The notes beneath the pieces were generated by a model. That model was not told the origin of the DNA. It worked only from the letters and a program-made list of their open reading frames with translations, and did not search any database. The translations under genes were made by a program, and so were the position numbers. DNA of 64,000 nt. Origin: Jackrogersella multiformis. Its lineage: Eukaryota > Ascomycota > Sordariomycetes > Xylariales > Hypoxylaceae. Below are positions 37,832 through 49,385 of this stretch, piece after piece (position 1 is the stretch's first letter; each line of letters begins with the position of its first letter). The DNA lies in assembly GCA_902806575.1 (NCBI GenBank), contig CADCXD010000005.1, positions 806,001 to 870,000 of the forward strand. The letters are read 5' to 3'.

Positions 37832-38448
37832 CGTGACGATGTGGGAGAGAAGACAATAGGAATAAAGGAGAAGATAGAAGGGAAAATAGATGGAGTGAGC
37901 GACGAAAGGCCCTCTCTTGTTGATGTAGAGGTTGCCGCAATGTTTTTGTCTTTTCGATAAAAGGAGAGGGATGGTTGAGTTCGCAGGGCAAGATCTGGCA
38001 TCAAAAAATTCCCCAAATTGAACTATGTGTCCATTATGCGATAGGTGGAGCGGTGGAGTAAGCTTTTTCTCCAGTAAAGAGCACGTGATCTTAACTTAAT
38101 CTACGTGTCACTAGGTACGGACTTCGTATGGACCTAATATTGACTAGCATATGCACTAAAAAAGGGTCTTTGGTGGACCCTGAGAAGCTTAGAACGAGGG
38201 CTCCAGGGCTTGTAGAAGCAAGGGTGCACGTCCCAGCCCCAGCTGTGGCTAGTGACCATTCAAGGTTCTCCATCAAAACCATTTCTATGTGGCGTCAAAT
38301 TCATAACTCATAACCCATACGAAGCTACGAAGCGAATCAACAGTCTCAAATATCTAAGAGTCTAAGAACCTAAGAAAATAATTATGGGATTTACTTTTGA
38401 CGGAGTTGATTACCCCAATGAATAAATCATTAGGAAACTTTATAATTC
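37832..38448. other. Divergent promoter region between sec61 and the tRNA isopentenyltransferase
   Basis: About 600 bp shared by two genes transcribed outward. No TATA box stands out. A CACGTGA element is annotated separately. No gene lies inside. Confidence 0.6.
38082..38088. promoter_or_regulatory. CACGTGA E-box-like element
   Basis: CACGTGA lies 250 bp before the sec61 ATG and 360 bp before the isopentenyltransferase ATG. Such motifs bind bHLH factors of the Cbf1/Pho4 kind in fungi; the role here is inference from one match. Confidence 0.3.
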
Positions 38449-40047
38449 ATGATAGCATTAGGGCAACGGTCTCTGCGTTTCTTCAGTAGAAATGTGCCGA
38501 AAATGGCCGCAATATGTCCTCTCAAAGAGCCTCTAGTGGTTATTTTAGGAACAACAGGTACGGGAAAATCAGATGTCGGTCACTCCTATAGCACTTCTAT
38601 TTCGTTCTGGGTTTGAAACTTATAATGGATGCAGCTTGCGTTAGACCTGGCACGCAAGTTCAATGGCGAAATCATCAACGCCGATGCTATGCAAATGTAC
38701 AAGGGTTTGCCAGTTATCACAAACCAACTTTCGCTCGAGGAGCAACGAGGCGTTCCGCACCACTTGCTAGCAACCATTGACCCTCTTGAGCCGACCTGGA
38801 CAGTTGATGTCTTTGCTCGCGAGGGCAACAGACTCATTCGCGAGATTCGAAGCAGAGGGAAGCTTCCAATTATAGTGGGCGGAACCCATTATTACATCCA
38901 TGCCTTGCTTTTCGAGGATCACTTGGTCCGTTCCCAGAGCACTGACGACGAAAGCCCAGAGATTAGATCCCAGGAAGAGAACATAGCACACTTTCCAATC
39001 CTAAACGGGCCTACTAATTTGATGTTGGAACGTCTTCGAGAGGTGGATCCTGTTATGGCGGATCGGTGGCACCCTGATGATCGACGCAAGATCAAGCGTT
39101 CCCTCGAGATATTTCTCACTACAGGCAAACGGGCATCAGAGATATATGCGCAGCAGAAACAGGCAATTCAATTCTCTGATTCAACAAGAGGTCCTTGGAA
39201 ATCTTTGATGTTCTGGGTATACACCGATCCCGAGGTGTTGAAAGAACGCCTCAATAGGAGAGTGGATAAGATGTGCCAAAGCGGACTGATAGATGAGGTA
39301 AGAGGTCTACACGAAAGTCGGCGATTGCGATCTGAGCGAGGAGAGGCTGTGGACCTCACCCGTGGAATATGGCAATCTATCGGGTATAAACAGATGGAAC
39401 CATTTCTTGAGGCCAAACCCGACGAGACAAGCCTAAGTAAAGAGGTAGACAGGCTGAAGGAAACTGGAATTGAAGAGATGAAGATCGCGACAAGGCAGTA
39501 TGCCAGATATCAACTAAAATGGATAAGACACAAGTCCATCCCGGCGTTCAAAGACCACAGGGCAATGGATTACCTGTTCTTGTTGGATAGCTCGGACGCC
39601 CATAAGTTCTCGGCCGATGTTCTCGAACCAGCAGCAAGAATATGTCTCGGGTTCCTCAACGGCGATACTTTGGTTAAACCGACTGAAGTATCTAGCGTAG
39701 CAAACATAGTCTTGACAGACCTTGAGAAGAGCCAGGCAAGGTCGGGAGCTACGATTAAAGTCAAAACTTGCGAAATATGCAGCGTGTCTCTCACGTCCGA
39801 AGAGCAATGGGAGAAGCACATAAAGGGGCGAAAACACTATCGTGCTCTTCAGAACAGGAAGAGGACTGCGTTGGTCTGTGTTGACCCGGAGAGGCAATTC
39901 GTAGAAAAGAAACCGGGGGAATTTCCTACCCTTGAAGTAATTACGACTAGCAAAGATACTACGAGTGCGGTCAATGAAGAAGGATACAATCATATGGCAC
40001 ATGCTGGTTGCTCGGATAAACCATCTTTTGTGGCCGATATATCATAG
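38449..40047 (+). CDS. mod5: tRNA dimethylallyltransferase (isopentenyltransferase, MOD5/TRIT1 type)
   Basis: Exons 38449-38574 and 38635-40047, 512 residues. The enzyme adds an isopentenyl group to A37 of tRNAs that read UNN codons. The P-loop GTTGTGKSD (34-42) is split from the rest by a 60-bp intron placed directly after its Asp. LQLALDLARKFNGEIINADAMQMY, the TNQ segment, LLATIDPLEPTWTVD, GGTHYYIHAL and RRKIKRSLEI follow. A C2H2 matrin-like finger (about 421-443, CEICSVSL...H...H) and a basic tail end the protein, as in eukaryotic members. Two in-frame ATGs are usable. The first (38449) adds a basic, Phe/Arg-rich MIALGQRSLRFFSRN leader suited to mitochondria; the second (38503) begins MAAICPLKEP and gives a cytosolic form. 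The intron donor GTCGGT is weak but the frame fits only this join. Confidence 0.94.
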
Positions 40048-40577
40048 CTCGTGTCCCGTTTCCAAGAAAGGCTGGTTGGTATATTGAAATAACTAAAATA
40101 TGAATTCTCTCATACAGGTGAGACCACACAATTAACCAAATCACTTATCAGAAACGATATACTTGGTGAACTCTTCTGAGAGCAATATACCTAGGTGAGT
40201 AGTATAGTGTATTTACTACTCAATTAGGTAAGTAGACCTTTCACAATGTAAACTAAAGACTATATGTATTAAGCGATGTTTTTACTATTTCGAGGTCGCT
40301 TATGAGGATTCTCCCCTTATCGTGCAGATAGCTTCCTTATCGTGGATTTTTATTTGGCCATTTACCTACCTAGGTAGGTACCTATCTCTCCCGGGGCGGA
40401 TCTCGGACAGCTGGTCTGTGCTCAAGCTTAAGAGATTTAATCGCCTAGTATTCATTAACCGAGTTTTCACTGTCTGCACTAAAAAACGAAAACTCTTCCC
40501 CCTCATAAACATCTTCATTTTATATCTATTGGGGATATATCACCAACTATCTAGGTACTCGCTAGATTCTTCCTACG
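40048..40577. other. Intergenic region, no gene seen
   Basis: Spacer between two same-strand genes, with TACCTAGGTA units near 40190 and 40365-40385. The open frame 40322-40735 overlaps the next gene in another phase and is not credible. Confidence 0.6.
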
Positions 40578-42341
40578 ATGATCAACATAAGACCCGCTGG
40601 AGGTATGACACGGTGTCTACTGAGCGCCAAAAGTCATCATGTAGGATCCAGTTTGTGTGCTTTGAGCCGCGGTCTCGGCCGACCCTCCTCGACGATACTG
40701 AGGTCTCAAGGTCAAGCAAAATCTTATTCACATAACTCTCGTCAGTCTGGTGCCATCCACGGCGGTTTAATTCCTCGACCCAAGGGACACGCAGGACGTG
40801 TGCAAATCGTCGGCAATAATAAACGAGGATTAGCAGACCAAGCAGAACCGACAGAGACGCCCGGTGATGAAACGAAGACGTCCGGTGATGAAGCCAAGAC
40901 TTCATACCAGGATTTTACCACTGGTGCTCCCATCCCGCCAGTTCATATAGCCGACGATTTAACGATAACCGTCAGCTACCCTGAGGCCCGGTCGCAGCCA
41001 CTAGTGTTGGATCGCCACTGGCTGCGTGATGCTTGCGCGTGTAGCATATGCGTAGATCCCGACTCTGGCCAGAAGAACTTTGACACGTGCGATGTTCCAA
41101 CCGACCTCCCCATTGTGGAAGCCTCAAAGAACGAGGAGGGGGCGCTTGAGGTTGTTTGGAAAGATGATTTCCTAAGCCAAGGGGAACATAGATCCCATTA
41201 CTCGGCTAGCAGGCTCCAGACTGCTGCTCTTTCTTTGCGTCAGTTAGCCAAGTTTCCTGTGAAGACCTTATGGGATAAGGCTATGCTCGAAGCAGATCGT
41301 CTGACTATCGACTACGATGAATGGATGGCGGGCGGAAAAGAGTTCATTGCTGGATTGCATCGTTTTCATACCCATGGGATCGTCTTTCTGCGCAACGTAC
41401 CACCCTCTGAAGATTCTGTCACTTCCATTGCCAATCAGATCGGAAATGTACAATCCACGTTCTACGGCTCGACTTGGGACGTGCGTTCGAAACCAAATGC
41501 AGAGAATGTGGCCTACACAGATTCTTATCTCGGATTGCACCAGGACTTGCTATACATGCATGATACGCCTCGTGCTCAAATCTTGCACTGCATCGAAAAC
41601 TCGTGCGAAGGTGGCGAATCTCTGTTCTCCGACGGCCTGAGAGCTGTTCAGATGTTTTATTACGGACCTGAGTGGATGGTCAAGTATCTTACACAACGAC
41701 GGCTTCGGTACAAGTACGACAAGAATGGTCACTTTTACGAAAGATCGCGCCAAGTTATCAACAAGGCCCGGGACATAATTTCCTGGTCTCCGCAATTTCA
41801 GAGCAGCTTCCAACGTTTGGCCCAGACCGAGAGTGCTAGCAAGTATAATCGCAAGTGGATCAGGTGTGTGACCAAGTTTCGAGAGATGTTCCAAGACGAG
41901 CAATGGGTATACGAGTACAAGATGCAGCCAGGCGATTGCGTGATATTCGATAACCTGCGCGTCTTGCATGGGCGGAGACAGTTTGATCCCACCACGGGGA
42001 ACAGGTGGCTGAAAGGAACGTATGTTGCGAATGATACGGTGGAGAGCAAATTAGTATCATCACAATCGCAAATCATGGAGATAGGCGGGGGTAATGAGGT
42101 GCTCGAGCCCGTCCAAGCTTCCGCATTCATTAAAGAGCATAACATCTGGGCCGGTCGTAGGTCGACGTGGAAGGAAGAGTTGGAGGAGAAGCGAAATCTT
42201 AAGAAGTTAAAGGCTGCCGCCTCCTTCTTCTCGGCGGAGGAGCGCGTTATTGAGCCAGAGACTGCCGAAGAGGAGACGAAGGAGGTGGTGGAGGATCCTG
42301 TTATTGAGCCAGAGATTGCCGAAGAGAAGAAGGATGAATAG
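40578..42341 (+). CDS. Gamma-butyrobetaine dioxygenase-like 2-oxoglutarate/Fe(II) oxygenase
   Basis: One exon, 587 residues. The N-terminal 60-70 residues are basic and Ser-rich, consistent with a mitochondrial presequence. A DUF971-type zinc domain follows: HWLRDACACSICVD with Cys153, Cys155 and Cys158, plus a His about 50 residues on. The TauD-like oxygenase fold has Fe ligands His321-x-Asp323 (LGLHQDLLYM) and distal His464 (VLHGRRQF), with the 2-oxoglutarate Arg nearby. This domain order is that of gamma-butyrobetaine dioxygenase, the last step of carnitine synthesis; the related trimethyllysine dioxygenase cannot be wholly excluded. Beyond residue 540 the protein has a Lys/Glu-rich tail with a duplicated VIEPE.AEE motif, beyond the usual family end. 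It is 530 bp downstream of the isopentenyltransferase, same strand, but no shared transcript is implied. Confidence 0.86.
   Translation: MINIRPAGGMTRCLLSAKSHHVGSSLCALSRGLGRPSSTILRSQGQAKSYSHNSRQSGAIHGGLIPRPKGHAGRVQIVGNNKRGLADQAEPTETPGDETKTSGDEAKTSYQDFTTGAPIPPVHIADDLTITVSYPEARSQPLVLDRHWLRDACACSICVDPDSGQKNFDTCDVPTDLPIVEASKNEEGALEVVWKDDFLSQGEHRSHYSASRLQTAALSLRQLAKFPVKTLWDKAMLEADRLTIDYDEWMAGGKEFIAGLHRFHTHGIVFLRNVPPSEDSVTSIANQIGNVQSTFYGSTWDVRSKPNAENVAYTDSYLGLHQDLLYMHDTPRAQILHCIENSCEGGESLFSDGLRAVQMFYYGPEWMVKYLTQRRLRYKYDKNGHFYERSRQVINKARDIISWSPQFQSSFQRLAQTESASKYNRKWIRCVTKFREMFQDEQWVYEYKMQPGDCVIFDNLRVLHGRRQFDPTTGNRWLKGTYVANDTVESKLVSSQSQIMEIGGGNEVLEPVQASAFIKEHNIWAGRRSTWKEELEEKRNLKKLKAAASFFSAEERVIEPETAEEETKEVVEDPVIEPEIAEEKKDE
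42246..42326 (+). repeat. Duplicated 27-bp unit in the dioxygenase C-terminal tail
   Basis: GTTATTGAGCCAGAGACTGC... at 42246-42272 recurs at 42300-42326 with one base change, 54 bp apart and in frame (18 codons). Confidence 0.85.
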
Positions 42342-42926
42342 GTGCACAGATTCTCCTAACATCCACCTTTTCCGTTTTATCGGACATGTAACAAAACGAG
42401 ATACCGATTTATAGGTCATGATGAAATGAAATGGCTCATTATATTATAGATCAGAAATGCGCGTAAAGTATCCCAGGTTGAATGTTCAAGCTAAAGACAA
42501 ACTCTTGTTCCCATTTTCGTTATCATATATGCTTTGGAGGGCTATAATCGCGTGTGGTAGGTAGATGGACCCCTATTTTGGGTCTTGGGAAGCGAGGTCA
42601 TACTGCTTCTACCATACTAAAAGGTAGGGTACGTACGTAATCATGTTATGGCTCGGAGAGTTTGAGCTGGAAACCATGCTGATGTGAATAATCAATGTCT
42701 CTATTTGCTCGGTCTACTACCTTCTAGACATCCTGCTTTCGTTGAATCCGAATACAGCCTTTCGAACACCATTCTGAAGTTTCAACTTTTTAGAACATCC
42801 TCCCCTCATCCACCAATTCTCCCGAGAACTCACACGCCTAGCGTCCACCCACCAAACGCATCGTTTCCCATGTTCCCCTAGGCCTGCGGTAATTGCGTCT
42901 TGGCAGGCAACAGGCGAGCGGATGGC
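42342..42926. other. Convergent intergenic region, no gene seen
   Basis: 3' flanks of the dioxygenase (+) and of the possible small gene (-). The C/A-rich stretch at 42780-42880 is not coding in a trustworthy frame. Confidence 0.55.
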
Positions 42927-43394
42927 TCAGTGCTTCTCAATGGCGGTATTGATGAGGGTTTTGACGCCCTCCTCCAGTAGTAGGGAGGACGCTTCCAGGA
43001 AGGCCCAGCACGCCAGACCTCTCTGGCCGGGACTCATGCTCGGCAGGTCCGCGCCTATCACCCGGCCCAGCGCGGACCACGCGTTCCACAGCTCGATCTC
43101 GTCTCTGCGCAGGAGCTCCGCCTCGCTGAGTTCCTGGGGGCAGGGCTGGGGCTTGGGCTTGTGCGTGTGCGAGCGTGGGCTGGGGGTTATCTCGATTGCC
43201 ACGTAGCCCTCCATGCCGTCGGGGTCCCGCGCGGCCTTTTGCGGAGGCTTCTGTGCATGGCGCTCCGATTGGGGCTTCGCCGGCCCGGGGGACGGGGGCG
43301 GGGAGGGTGGACGGTCCCAGATCGGGACGGAGCGAGGCCAGGGCCTGCTGTAGGTCGGGGTGAGGAGATATGATGGAGTTGCCTCTGGACCCAT
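42927..43394 (-). CDS. Hypothetical Pro-rich small protein
   Basis: Single exon, 155 residues, ATG in a good context (ACAATGG). The first half is Pro/Ser/Lys-rich and likely disordered. The second half looks folded: LSEAELLRRDEIELWNAWSA, GRVIGADLPSMSPGQRG, FLEASSLLLEEGVKTLI. Its GC-rich codon pattern is unlike the AT-rich spacers around it, which argues for a true gene. I do not recognise the family. No signal peptide or membrane segment is visible. Confidence 0.5.
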   Translation of the reverse strand: MGPEATPSYLLTPTYSRPWPRSVPIWDRPPSPPPSPGPAKPQSERHAQKPPQKAARDPDGMEGYVAIEITPSPRSHTHKPKPQPCPQELSEAELLRRDEIELWNAWSALGRVIGADLPSMSPGQRGLACWAFLEASSLLLEEGVKTLINTAIEKH

Positions 43395-44563
43395 TGTAGA
43401 GTTGCTGGCTTGCTGTAGAAGTACCTAATGGATGTGATAACGATTGATTCTAAAAGCTGAGATGGAGTGGCTAGCTTATGTTCCCAGAATGCGTTGTGGT
43501 TGAAGTCGGGATTAAGAATTCCATGTTCATCTCTGCGATTTAAAAGGGGGTTCGTGTGAGCTACGAGGAAGCGACAGCTGGTCAGCCTGGTATCGAGTTG
43601 CTCTTTTCAGAGGCCTTTTAATAATACTTTAGGCAGGCAGGCAGGCAGGTCGGTAGATATCGTTTGAACCTACACTTGGTGGCTTGAATCTTGCCATGCA
43701 GCTAAGCCTCCAGATGACGAAAGCTATACACGTTACTGGGAAGTCACGCAGTGAAGAAATCATCGAGCTTGATATGTGTCTATCGCTATGTTTTTGGCGT
43801 AACCTAGTCACATTGGCTAAATGTATAAGGGTTTCTTCTCCTATCCGACTGCCTCAAACTTGCGTTCGGCATCTAAGGATTATTACCGAGACTCTTGATT
43901 GTAGTATCAAGATCTGGCTTGCGAGGAAGGGGTTTTCAGATAACGAAGCTATTCGTAAGGTAGAGAATCTCGCGGGATGTCAGACTTACGAGCTAATTCT
44001 TTTGTTGCAATAGCTCCCTCGAACACCAGACATCTGGAAAGTGGCAGAACGAGAAGTCTAGCCAGAAGCGATAGGTAGTCTCAAACGAAGGGGACCACGA
44101 TTCTAGCAATATAGAAGAACTCAGCTCACTATAACTTGACCCTAAAGTCCTGAAGGGAGGAAAGCTTGTGTTTTCGAGGAAAGTTGTACTCCTTTGGATT
44201 TAACTGGTAATCCCTGATGACCTCGATATTGGGCACGGGTTGGTTAGTCTTTCGATCGAAACTCGTGCCGAGTATCTACCTTAAAGTAAATAATACAATG
44301 TACCTAGGTACCTAGGTAGGTTTAGGTAGTGTTCATGCAGACCTTGGGCGCAAGTACCGTAGCGGAGCGATAAGTTTAAAGCTTTCGGGCCTAAGACCTT
44401 GCTAGAATTACGTAAACGATGTGCTACCCGTGCCACGCCCGGGCCGGTGCCTCACATTTTAATACGGGGGGCAGAGCAATAAGTATATTATCCGAAGATT
44501 AGCCTAGATACACTAAGTATATAGGTAACAATAGAAAAACTTACAACATAGACGGCAACGCAA
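43395..44563. other. Intergenic region, no gene called
   Basis: Contains an AGGC microsatellite (43632-43650), an unsupported open frame (43684-44013), and a TACCTAGGTACCTAGGTAGG unit near 44300. Confidence 0.5.
43632..43650. repeat. (AGGC)n microsatellite
   Basis: About four perfect copies of GGCA/AGGC followed by a mutated copy. Confidence 0.8.
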
Positions 44564-44672
44564 GGCAAGATGGCCGAGTGGTTATGGCGGAAGTTTCAAG
44601 GGTCTCCTTACCTGTAAACCAGGCAGTATGCTTCTGGGGCAACCCGCGCGAGTTCGAATCTCGCTCTTGTCA
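44564..44672 (+). tRNA. tRNA-Leu (anticodon CAA) with 28-nt intron
   Basis: Type II tRNA. The acceptor stem GGCAAGA pairs with TCTTGTC (one G-T). The D arm is GCC/GGC around GAGTGGTTAT. The anticodon stem GAAGT pairs with GCTTC. The loop carries CAA at 44597-44599. The intron (44601-44628) is at the canonical site after base 37. A variable arm (about TGGGGCAACCC) and the T arm GCGAG-TTCGAAT-CTCGC follow. Introns in tRNA-Leu(CAA) are common in fungi. It decodes UUG. Confidence 0.94.
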
Positions 44673-44678
44673 AAATAC

Positions 44679-44684
44679 TTTTTT
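44679..44684 (+). terminator. RNA polymerase III terminator of tRNA-Leu
   Basis: A run of six T residues seven bases after the tRNA 3' end. Confidence 0.85.
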
Positions 44685-44860
44685 ATAGTAATATGTTATT
44701 AGTTTTTTAGAACGACGAGATAATAGTTTTAAAAGAAATGGATATAGTAGTATCATAACCAAGACTTTAGTGGTCTACCTAGGTACCTAAAAGAATGTGA
44801 TTCCCTACGCGAAATTCTTATGATGACATATGATAGGGATTTTTATCCCTAGGTTAATTC

Positions 44861-46189
44861 TTACACATCTTGCCCCCGTCCTACTCTGCAGGACCCCTCT
44901 ACTCTTGGTAGCAGTACAGACTCAACATCGAAGTCCTCTCCATTTGACTTGCCTCGTTTAGTCATAGCGGGACAAACCACCACCATGTCATCCCTATCTG
45001 CCTGAAATATGGGTACTCTGCTTTCTCTGCCTTGTACATTCTCGAATTTCCACGAGACATGTGCGGCTTGCGAGCTGATCAGCTTGTCGAGACTGATTGC
45101 AGCGTCTAGTATACTGCTAAGTTCGCTGTCATAGGTCTCACCCGACATTGTGGGTAATACCTCTTTGATCTCGTGGATAATTCTAGCTTTGTATTTCGTG
45201 TTCCTTGACAAATCTTCTTCGGTCAGGTTATTTGAAACTAGCTTTGCTGTCGTGACGCGCCATGAAAAGAGCTTTTGGATGTCCGTAGGTACCACTTGGG
45301 ACTTTCTATTTTTCTCTAGACAGAAAAACCAGCATAGTTAGCGTATAGATATATTCGCTGTTACCTGTGGTGCCTACTTACCATAGAATAAATGGTACCA
45401 TAGTGTGTCAAATCCCCATGAGGCACCCCCAGCCCATCGAAACCGGTCGAAGATCTCCATAGTAAGTATGCGCCATATAAACGTCTGGATAACTACATGA
45501 TTGTTTTCCGCCCGCTTCAGATATATCTTGTAATATTTTGGCATATATGCCTCGTATTTAGGCCTAGTTTCGGACCCGGAGTATGAGAGGGGTTCACTGA
45601 AGTGCTGAATAGAAAAGCTACGGATGTTGTACTGCAATTGTAGAGCCATTGCTTTCAATTCTTCGTCGGTGACTTGATTGAACCCCTGCGCCTGAGAAAG
45701 CACTTGGTCCAAACTTTTTGCCGTTTGTTTCCATTTGTTCTGTACAGTCTTCAACTTGCTGTTTAGTTTTCGGATTTCGTCGTCTGCTTTAATGCGAGAC
45801 TCGTGCTCTTGCTTGAGATCATGTTTGAGAGAATCGATAGTTGCTTTAAGCTCATCAAAATGGGTGTCTATTAAGTTGTCCCCAATGATGTCGGGATCCG
45901 AAACAACGTCTTGCGCCTTAACTAGGGCTTGTCTACGGCCCACCTTGGAATCAGTGAGCTGCAGATAATTCCCAGTTAAGGGGATACGGTGTGGCTGAGG
46001 GGGTCCTAACGTAGGATAGTTATCGCTAGAACCAACTAGGTCACTGTTCGAGCTGTCTGAGACTTTCCCATGTTGAACAGATTGAATAAGATTCCCGGGA
46101 TGTTCTGTTTTGTGACGTGATTTCCAAAGTTTTACTGGCGTGAGTACATATGTGCCGAAAAAGCCAACGATTCCCGTGTCTGCACCCAT
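44861..46189 (-). CDS. Coiled-coil fungal protein of unknown function
   Basis: Two minus-strand exons, 46189-45382 and 45315-44861, give 420 residues. The intron has GTAAGT, a CTAAC branch site and TCTAG. The start MGADTGIVGFFGTYVLTP is weakly hydrophobic. Residues about 105-165 form a clear coiled coil (ATIDSLKHDLKQEHESRIKA, DDEIRKLNSKLKTVQNKWKQ). A helical region follows with YKIYLKRAENNHVVIQTFIW and EIFDRFRWAGGASWGFDTLW, then a C-terminal domain with DIQKLFSWRVTTAKLV and SLDKLISSQAAHVSWKFENV. I recognise this layout as a lineage-specific fungal protein but can attach no function. It lies 190 bp from tRNA-Leu and opens the accessory block; it is divergent from the Hsp70-like gene. Confidence 0.75.
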
Positions 46190-47064
46190 GAGGGGAGATT
46201 CCCTTCTAATGTAATAGAATATTCTCTGATTGAGGCCTTAAATCGAGGTATGAGCATTTTATCTCAACCAAGGTCTATGAAAGCGATATATGACAATGGA
46301 TATATAAATCTGCTGATGCTGATACCTTTAACGAGTAATTATAATGAATATATACTGTAAGCGCGTCTAACCTAACATTATTTCCGCAAGGTGTTATCCC
46401 CTGAAATGGATGACTTGTCAAATAATACAATATCTTGAGGCTACCTTAGAGGTTGCCTTGTAAAATGATGGCGTGCGGATCATTTCAGGCTCAAACATGA
46501 TATTAACAAAGTATTAATGCCTAATGTAAATTCGTACATGTATAGAAAACACACAAGGGTGGAGCCTATAATTTACAAATTACTTATGGCATCTGTGATT
46601 GGTAGCCTCGTGCCGCCCATCCTACCCCCTATCATATTGCGACGCTGCATAACTACCTACGTAGGGTTACGGTGCTGTGAGCGCTGGGATTCGTGATTCG
46701 TCTAGACATGTCTTGCCTGAAGACTTGGGCGGGACAGCGTGTGAACAAGTCATAGAACTAGACTTACACATCAAATATCTATTACGAGACCTGATATGCA
46801 ACCTCCAAAGGAGGTTGTGATGCCTATTTAATATCTAGGTAACCAATAGCTCGATGAACATGATCGAAGCACATGGTGATCTACGGTTTGTCAGGGTCAG
46901 TGTGTTTAAGTATTATCACTTATACAATCTACGATATATAATCTTGGATTTATAACTCTGCGCATCTCAATCATGATTTCGTAACTTACTACCTAGGTAA
47001 CCTATGTTATGATACTTTTTGAGCATGCAACTTAACTGCTTATAGTCATATCCTAATATCCATC
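46190..47064. other. Divergent intergenic region, no gene seen
   Basis: AT-rich 875-bp spacer between two outward-facing accessory genes. No open frame or structural RNA is recognised. Confidence 0.6.
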
Positions 47065-49385
47065 ATGGCAGGCTGGCCTTACAACCTGGTTTGGCAGCCA
47101 AAAAAGCCCCAAGGGTCATTTCATTTCGAAGATATCGTACAGACGGATGACGATGCAGATGAGAATGATGTTGATGTACAGGATGACATGATGATCATAG
47201 GAATAGACTTCGGAACTACGTCAGTACTCGAGACTCGTTAGAAATTAGCGCGACTATGATATAGAATTGCTGACTTATGCCAATCACTACTAGCTATTCA
47301 GGAGCAGCATGGGCCACCGCTGCAGATTTCCGAGCCGGCCAGGTTAACCTCATTACCCGATGGCCCGGGACCGGCCTGGAGGAAGGAAAGGCCCCAACAG
47401 AGCTATTCTACGAGAATAAAGATATTAACTGGGGTTATGATGTCCCTGTGGATTCTGATCCAATCCGTTGGTTCAAACTGTTGCTACTGAAAGACGAGGA
47501 TCTCACACCAGAACTAAGATCTTCGGATTATATTCTCCGGGGTCGAAAGATGATGCGAGATAATGAGAAGACAGCCGTGGATCTCGTGGCCGATTACCTT
47601 CGAGGATTCTGGGAACATGTCCTCTACGAGATAACGAAGGCTCGAGGCCCAACCGTTATCGATGCCCTCAGATTCCATGTGGTCATCACTCTTCCAGCAA
47701 TTTGGAAAGGCTATGCCAAACAGAGTATGAAAGAGGCTGCTACAAAAGCTGGCATTCTTGACGAGCGTGACGCCGGTGACACGACTTTGAGTTTTGCCCC
47801 AGAGCCCGAGGCAGCAGCACTTTGTACATTATGTGAACCGGGACGGAGTGTAAAAAAGGGCGAGGTTTACATCATCTGTGATGCTGGGGGCGGTACAGTC
47901 GTTCGTAGCCTCCTGCAAGACAAGATGAATCTAAGCTAATTTTATATTAGGATCTGATCAGCTACGAAATCGAACGGGTTGAGCCACTCACTATACGTGA
48001 GGCAGCGGAAGGAACAGGTACTTATCTACTAGGTTATACTACATTGCTGAGGAACATATAACTAAAATAGCTAATCATTAGGGGGACTTTGCGGCGGAAT
48101 CTTTATCGATGAGACCTTCGAACGCATTTGCAAGAATCGACTCGGAAGAGCCTGGGACCGCCTCAGCAAAATAGGTATCCGAGATATAATGAAGGGTGAA
48201 TGGGAGTATGCCATCAAACCACAGTTCAAGGTGTCGAATAGTAAAAGGGAATACATCGTGTCAATCCCGGCTGAAGCTTTTCACAACAAAAGTTTTCTAT
48301 TAACTGACACCAGCCGCCAGCCAAATATCAGGAATGGACGCTTCCATTTCAGAGAGTACGTCCCCATTTCCGGATGGGTATCTTCTGCGACGATGACTGA
48401 CCGATATAGGCCTGATTTGCAAAAAGCATTTACTGGGGTTTTCACCGATATCCAGAAACTCATCGACGGCCAGATAAGCTCGGGGATGCAGCGAGGCCTC
48501 TCTATTACGGTGAGTCATATCAAGCCTTAACGTGGATAGGTCTAACTGGTGATATCTTTTTAGGGAATCATCCTCGTAGGAGGACTTGGCTCAAGCCCTT
48601 ATCTATACGAAACACTCAAGACCAAGTATGCGAAACAGAACATTGGCATTCTCCAATCTAGTGGCATTAAACCGTAAGTCGACACTAATTGACACACCTT
48701 TGATTATTCAGACTAATCAATAACTGGAAAACAGGCGGACAGCTATTAGTCGGGGTGCTGTCTTCAAAGGATTTCTCGATAGGCGAGGCAACATGGATGA
48801 TGCTGATCAAGCGAAGCTGGGCACCTCTTCAGTCGCTATCACGTCAACTATCTCGAGAGCTAACTTCGGCACAAATTTTAAAACAATATTTGTACAAAAT
48901 CAACACTTACAAGCGGATAAATACTGGGATAGCATTGAAGAAGTGTGGATGGCGCGATATCAGATGCATTGGTACTTGAAAAAGGTTTGTAGCAAATCCA
49001 CCGATTCTCCTGTTAATAATACTAAGACTGAATCTAGGGTGATGATGTATCAAAGAGCCATCCCGTTCGAGCCGTATGGTATCGGGCAATCGAAACGGGC
49101 TTTGATATGAATATGATAAGAGAAGTCATCTACCAATGTGTAGACAAGACGGCTCCAAGCCGGAAAACCGAGCAAGTGACGAAGTTGTGTACAGTGGAAT
49201 GGGAACCAGACGTTTCATTCGCAGACTTAGAGTGGAAGGTTAACAGAAGTGGGAGGAGGTATAAAAAACTAGAATATGAGATCGAATTCATCCCGCAGGG
49301 GGCAACTGCAGAGTTTGCCATCTATATTGATGGGCGGAAACAGAAGGGAAAGGGATCAGTTGTCAACATCCAGTATGATACCTAA
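47065..49385 (+). CDS. Hsp70 family ATPase, divergent HSPA12-like fungal type
   Basis: Seven exons (47065-47219, 47294-47900, 47951-48017, 48082-48509, 48564-48673, 48735-48984, 49038-49385) give 654 residues; every splice joins in frame. An acidic leader (1-42) precedes phosphate-1 motif GIDFGTTYSGAAW (46-58). VVITLPAIWKGYAKQSMKEA and APEPEAAAL match the central ATPase region. Phosphate-2 is DAGGGTVDLISYEI (248-261), and the adenosine motif is IILVGGLGSSPYL (421-433), followed by RTAISRGAVFKGF. The C terminus lacks a normal substrate-binding domain and lid; it ends in a beta-rich VEWEPDVSFADLEW region. Such proteins are numerous and variable in Pezizomycotina; their clients are unknown. ATP-binding residues are present, so ATPase activity is plausible. 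The neighbours are accessory genes, not other chaperones. Confidence 0.9.

Noticed and set aside
43684..44013. 109-codon open frame on the plus strand
   Set aside because: No recognisable motif, unusual composition and no support from flanking signals; left uncalled although a small gene cannot be excluded.
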